Source: Emiliania huxleyi CCMP1516 | Lineage: Eukaryota; Haptophyta; Isochrysidales; Noelaerhabdaceae | DNA: 64,000 nt | Reading direction: 5' to 3' | Assembly (NCBI RefSeq): GCF_000372725.1 | Contig: NW_005198966.1 | Location: 1,293,338-1,357,337 of the forward strand | Shown: positions 59,820-64,000 of the stretch, piece by piece | Numbering within the stretch: the first letter of the stretch is position 1 | How the letters are laid out: every line of letters begins with the position of its first letter | The notes under the pieces: generated by a model | What the model saw: only the letters and a program-made list of their open reading frames with translations | What the model was told of the DNA's origin: nothing | Database searches by the model: none | Translations under genes and position numbers: made by a program

Positions 59820-61963
59820 ATGGCTCGTTGGCTCTTCCTCCCTGCAGCCGCGGCACTTTTGACCACCACGACGCCACGTCTGCGTCATCCGCGGCTCGCC
59901 GCACCGCGCGCCATCGTCAAAAACACGGCGTCTGATGCCTTTGGAGAAGACTTCTACGCGCTTCGCTTTGACGGAGTGCGCAGGTTGTACGGCGAGGCCG
60001 CGCCGGAGCGGCTGAGGTCCTCGCGAGTGGTGGTCGTCGGCCTCGGCGGTGTGGGATCGTGGGCTGTCGAGGCGCTCGCACGCTCTGGCGTCGGCGCGCT
60101 CGTCCTTGTGGACCTGGATGAGCTGTGCATCAGCAACACGAACCGTCAGATCCACGCCCTCGCTTCGACCGTCGGCCGCTCCAAGGCGCGCGAGCTCGAG
60201 CGCCGCGTGGCCGAGATCAACCCCGACTGCGCGGTGAGCGTACGCGAGCAGTGGGTCCTTGCGGGGGACGCCTCCTCCCTCCTCGCCGAGGAGGCGGCCG
60301 TCGCTGCAGAGCGCGGAGAGACGCTCGCGCTGCTGGACGCCGTGGACGGGTACCGCGAGAAGGCGGCGATGGCGGTCGCTGCGATCGAGCTCGGCCTGTG
60401 CCGTGCTCTGCTGGGCGCGTCCCTTGACACTCCGCGACCGTGTCCGTGGCATGTCCCGTAGGCTTGCACGTCGTACTGTGCGGCGCGGCGGGAGGGCGGT
60501 CGGACCCGACGCTCGTGCGGGTTGCCGACCTCGTCGACGTGGCGGAAGACGGGCTGCTGCGGTCGGTGCGGCGAGAGCTGCGCAAGAAGCACGCCTTCCC
60601 ACCGGGCGCCCCGCAGCGCAAGGGCGGCGGGCAGGGCGGCGGGCAGGGCGGCGGGCAGGCGTGGGCGGTGCGCAAGGCGGCTCGCAGCAGGTCGGGCGGT
60701 GGCCAGGCGTGGGGCGTGCCTTGCGTCTACTCGCTCGAGGTGGCGCAGCGGCAGCCCGACGCAGAGGGAACCCTCTGCGACCGCTTCGGCACCGCGTGCT
60801 TCGCGACGGGCGCCTTTGGCTTCGCGGCGGCTGCGGCACTCACCGGCGTCCTCGCGCGCGGAGAGAAGCTTCCGAGGCGGGCGAGGCGGGGGCCTGCTGC
60901 CGTGGCGGAGGCGGCACACCGCGGCGGCGGCGGGGAGCTCCCGTCCGAGGAGGCGTCGGGAGGCGATTTGCCCCTGTACGACTCTCACTGCCACGCCATC
61001 GCCGACGCTGGCGCGCTGCTCGGTGAGCCGGAGGGCGGCGGACTGGAGGAGGGCGTTGAGGCTTCCCCCTGAGGCGTGACTCCTCTGGCCGTAGCCGGGC
61101 CGAGCTGCGCCGGCGTGTGCCTCGTCTCGTCGGGAGAGGCGGATTGGGCGCCGGTCGAGGCGGCGGCGAGGACGGGCGCACGGCACGCCCTCGGAGTGCA
61201 CCCGTGGCAAGCGCACGAGCAGCGCGAGGGGTGGGGCGGGAGGTTGCGCGAGGAGTTGCTGCGCCAGCCGACGGCGGCCGTCGGCGAGGCGGGCTTGGAT
61301 CGCGCGCGGAGGGAGATCCCGTGCGGGAGAAGTGCGAGGCGCGAGGCCGCGGAGAGGTTGTGGTGGTGGACGCCGGCGCCTCGCGACGCCGCGTAGGTGG
61401 GAGGTGCAGCTCGACGCGTTCCTCGTGCAGCTGAGGTGCGGACTCCGCGCAAGCACCCAGTACAGTGCTGCTCTGGCCACCCTCGAGGCCTCTAGTGCTG
61501 TAGGCTGGCGAGCGAGCTGCGCAGGCCGCTGGTCGTGCACGCCGTGCGGTCCGACGGCCCTCTGCTCGACCTCTTGAGAGCCGAGGTTGCGGGCGGCGGC
61601 CCGGGCGGCAAGGCGGCTCTGCCGCCGGTGGTTGTGATGCACGCGTTTGGCGGCTCGGCGGAGACCGCGCTCGCCCTCTCGCGGCTCGCGGAGGCCGCAG
61701 AGGCGAGAGTCTACTTTGGTTTCTCCGAGCGAGCTGCGCGGCTCAAGCGTGCGCCGGCCGCGATCCAGGCCGTGCCCGCCGAACGGCTGCTCATCGAGTC
61801 GGACGAGCACGCGGCAGACGCTGCGTGCAGGGCGGTGCGCGGGGCGTGCGACAGGCTCGCGGCCGCGCGAGGGTGGAGCCGCGGCGAGGCCTCTGAGCGG
61901 ACGGCGCGGAACGCGCTCGAGGCTTTCGACCCGAGCGCGTGGAGCAGGACCGTAGCGTTGTGA
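59820..61963 (+). CDS. TcdA (t6A dehydratase, E1-like) fused to a TatD-family hydrolase
   Basis: 635 aa in five exons: 59820-60402, 60462-61022, 61095-61359, 61397-61435, 61504-61963, all GT-AG introns (37-72 bp) that join codons exactly. Residues 1-33 look like a targeting presequence (ARWLFLPAAAALLTTTTPRL). Residues about 40-355 are TcdA/ThiF-like: GLGGVG at 74-79, DLD at 98-100, SNTNRQIHAL, CGAAGGRSDPT, VPCVYSLE and FGTACFATGAFG. TcdA uses ATP to cyclise tRNA t6A37. Residues about 365-630 are a TatD metal-dependent nuclease domain with its ligands in place: H370 and H372 (DSHCHA), E446 (VGEAGLD), H495 (VVHAV), H529 (MHAFGG) and D583 (IESDEHA). A GGGQ repeat inserts in the TcdA half. The product is probably an organellar two-domain protein; the partnership is inferred. 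Confidence 0.9.
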
Positions 61964-62179
61964 CGGTCAGACGGTGTTAGTTAGGACTTGTGTTAGGTGT
62001 TTTCACACGCGCTGGTCTCAGATACAGGAGTACTGTGATCAGTACGAAACGTACAGAAAATAATGAGGAAGAGGCGAGACGCGCGCGAGAGAGACGCGTC
62101 GAGACTCGAGAGAGACGAGCACATGAGACACTACACTCGAGACCGGTGGCGCGGGAGGGCGGGAGGCAGATGCATCGCC

Positions 62180-63517
62180 TCAGCGACGCTCCTGGTCGCG
62201 CGCCCCGTCGCGCTTCCACCCGGCACGGGCTGCGCCCTCCCTCGCCGCTTGCCCGACCCGCCCCTTGACCGGCTCGACGAGCAGCCGCTGGTACGCGCGC
62301 CTCGCCCGCCCGACGAGCCACGCCGACGGCTCCGGCACCACCTCGGCCCACTTGAGCGGCAGCAGGTAGAGGAGCACGCGCGGCGTGTCGCGCGCCGCCA
62401 ATCGGCCCGCCTGCACCGCGCAGCCCCAGCCCGCCAGAAAGAAGGGCAGCGCGAAGCGCGAGCCGCGCAGCAGCAGGCTCTTGCCGCCCGCCCACGCCCT
62501 CCTCGCGAGAGCCAAGGGCGGGAAGCGCTCGGCGAAGCGGCGCACGCGCGCCGTCACATTCTGCTCGCGCAGGAAGGAGGGGAGCGCCGCCTGCGCGCGG
62601 CCGTACACCTGCCCCCACGCCGCGGCGCCGACCGCCTTCCTCGCCGCGCCGCGTACGCCCGGCACGCGCGTCGCCGACACCGCAGCGACGACGATCGCCG
62701 CCCGCCTCGGCGGCGGGCAGTCGCCGTACGCGGTCTCGACCGCCGTCGCGGCAGACTGCGCCGCCGTCTTGACGACGTTGAGGTCGTTCTTGACGAGTCG
62801 AGGCAGCGGCAGCAGCGCACGGCGCAGCCGCAGCACCAGCCGCACGGCCGGCTTGAGCGCCACCGCCGACGAGCGCAGGGCGAGCGCGATCTGGTCAAAC
62901 TCCTCTCGCAGATGCTGCCGCGTGATCTCGACGACGGCGACGCCGCCGAGCAGGCTCGACGCCACGATCTCTATCGATAGGCCGAGCGCCCGACTCGCCC
63001 GCAGTGCCACGGCCCAGCCCGCCAGTGCTGCAAGCGGCGGGAGGTCGCGGCGCAGGCTCGCCTGTACGCCGGGCGCAGCAGAGGAGGCGTTGACGATGCC
63101 TTGGCTCGCGCGGCCAGCCACGCAGCCGATGACCGCCCACGGCACCAGCGCTGCCGCGACAGGCACCTGCGCGATCGCCGCGCCGGCGAGGGCAGCCGCG
63201 GCCACGCCCGTGTGGCAGCCCAGGCCGAGGCTTCGAGTCGCCGTCTGCGCGACGAGGCTGGACTGGACGAGGCGCGCGGGCGACGGAGCGCGCGCGCCCG
63301 CAAAGACGAGTGCGCCGCCCGCCATAACTCCCGTCAGCTCCATCGTGTTGCCGCGCAGCCGCTCGTAGCCGACGCGGGCGCCGAGCACGTCCCGGCGCAC
63401 CGCGGTCTTGAGCTGGTTCTTGGCACGCGCCTTGGCCTCGGCGATGCCGGCGGCGGCGGCCGAGAGCGAGAGTGAGAGGAGGAGCAGGGAGCGAAACAGG
63501 CTGGACGCTGCCGCCAT
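62180..63517 (-). CDS. Hypothetical polytopic membrane protein with signal peptide
   Basis: 445 aa from the ATG at 63517, the first ATG of the frame, beginning with a strong signal peptide (AAASSLFRSLLLLSLSLSAA). Several Ala/Gly/Val-rich hydrophobic stretches follow (for example GVMAGGALVFAGA, TGVAAAALAGAAIAQVPVAA, GLSIEIVASSLLGGVAVVEI and FALPFFLAGWGCAVQAG), suggesting four to six membrane or amphipathic helices. The C-terminus is basic. No family recognised. The signal peptide fits ER or secondary-plastid routing. It converges on the TcdA-TatD gene (216 bp apart); a fold-back element lies about 85 bp upstream of its start. Confidence 0.6.
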   Translation of the reverse strand: MAAASSLFRSLLLLSLSLSAAAAGIAEAKARAKNQLKTAVRRDVLGARVGYERLRGNTMELTGVMAGGALVFAGARAPSPARLVQSSLVAQTATRSLGLGCHTGVAAAALAGAAIAQVPVAAALVPWAVIGCVAGRASQGIVNASSAAPGVQASLRRDLPPLAALAGWAVALRASRALGLSIEIVASSLLGGVAVVEITRQHLREEFDQIALALRSSAVALKPAVRLVLRLRRALLPLPRLVKNDLNVVKTAAQSAATAVETAYGDCPPPRRAAIVVAAVSATRVPGVRGAARKAVGAAAWGQVYGRAQAALPSFLREQNVTARVRRFAERFPPLALARRAWAGGKSLLLRGSRFALPFFLAGWGCAVQAGRLAARDTPRVLLYLLPLKWAEVVPEPSAWLVGRARRAYQRLLVEPVKGRVGQAAREGAARAGWKRDGARDQERR

Positions 63518-63602
63518 CGAAAGCACCGCAGGGTTCCGCGAAGCAAGCTGCCTGGGGGGGGACGCGTCGCTCGCGCGGGAGACGGCGCGTTTTGCCACCA
63601 CA

Positions 63603-63955
63603 GAGTGAGTCTATCGGTAAGCGCGGGTTAGCGCGGGTTCCACCGGGTTAAGCCACACTAACCCAGCACGGGTCAGCACGGGTTAGAACGGGTTACCATA
63701 ACCCGACGCTAACCCGGCGCTAACCCGGCGCTAACCCGGCACTAACCCATCCTAACGTATGCCCCCGAGCAGCGCGGGTTAGCGCCGGGTTAGTCTCGGG
63801 TTAGTGCCGGGTTAGTCTCGGGTTAGTGCCGGGTTAGTGCCGGGTAAGCGTCGGGTTATGGTAACCCGTTCTAACCCGTGCTGACCCGTGCTGGGTTAGT
63901 GTGGCTTAACCTGTGTGGAACCCGCGCTAACCCGCGGCTTACCGATGACTCACTC
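63603..63955. mobile_element. Fold-back element with ~110-bp inverted arms and GGGTTAG repeats
   Basis: Left end GAGTGAGTCTATCGGTAAG and right end CTTACCGATGACTCACTC are inverted copies (one indel). The arms continue for at least 110 bp, including GTTAAGCCACACTAACCCAG and its complement. The centre is filled with CGGGTTAGTGC/GGCGCTAACCCGG units in opposite orientations either side of about 63765. No coding capacity. Confidence 0.9.
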
Positions 63956-64000
63956 CTACACGCTCAACTTACCGATAACGGCGTTGCCGCGGAGAGCACC

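Noticed and set aside
63603..63955. True telomere or interstitial telomeric block
   Set aside because: The GGGTTAG units are interspersed with CGC/TGC and arranged as inverted arms, not as uniform tandem repeats, and the contig continues beyond them.

Overview
This window is a GC-rich nuclear contig from a eukaryote, most likely a haptophyte or similar alga with a plastid of secondary origin. The gene set is eukaryotic: RRP36, TAF11, RING E3 ligases, a PHD-type prolyl hydroxylase, Mpv17, a Myb factor and an AP2 array. A Tic22-like plastid import protein starts with a secretory-type signal peptide. Introns are short (about 37-142 bp), and roughly a third of those I could place by protein homology use a GC donor instead of GT. 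The lineage is inferred, not proven. Positions 49204-49847 are an assembly gap.

Layout. 1-1382 has no clear gene. 1383-6331 holds an Hsp110-like/TPR fusion (minus), divergent from RRP36 (plus), then an Mpv17-ACT-ACT fusion (plus). 6683-16429 is a repeat island: two identical 336-bp direct repeats enclose a satellite of about 745-bp monomers arranged in a four-monomer higher-order repeat of about 2.98 kb, interrupted by a 49-bp minisatellite. 16827-18755 is a membrane-anchored coiled-coil gene. 20300-23142 holds a small membrane protein and a multi-exon sulfotransferase. 23381-27210 is repeat-rich. 27284-28186 is the Tic22-like gene. 29364-31316 holds weak hypothetical genes. 31777-36437 holds a RING-H2 gene divergent from a carboxylesterase, then a prolyl hydroxylase. 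A roughly 0.9-kb imperfect palindrome follows. 37765-44482 holds a proline-rich membrane protein, a RING-CH/AlgH fusion, a MITE with a 10-bp target duplication, and a five-exon NHA-type antiporter. 44787-45289 is a TAF11 gene whose 3' end runs into dispersed repeats. 46867-50691 holds hypothetical genes around the gap. 51006-52717 is a six-module AP2 gene with a nonsense codon and a frameshift. 53305-55125 holds hypothetical exons. 57480-57985 is a tandem repeat. 58488-61963 holds a Myb/zinc-knuckle gene and a five-exon TcdA-TatD fusion whose start codon abuts a MITE. 62180-63517 is a membrane protein, and the window ends in a fold-back element.

There is no operon logic. Neighbours are unrelated housekeeping, signalling and transport genes, often divergent over 190-320 bp. 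The main points of interest are the four unusual domain fusions, the GC-AG introns (two flanked by direct repeats), the higher-order satellite, the antiporter that lacks the Asp-Asp pair, and several recently mobile-looking repeats.
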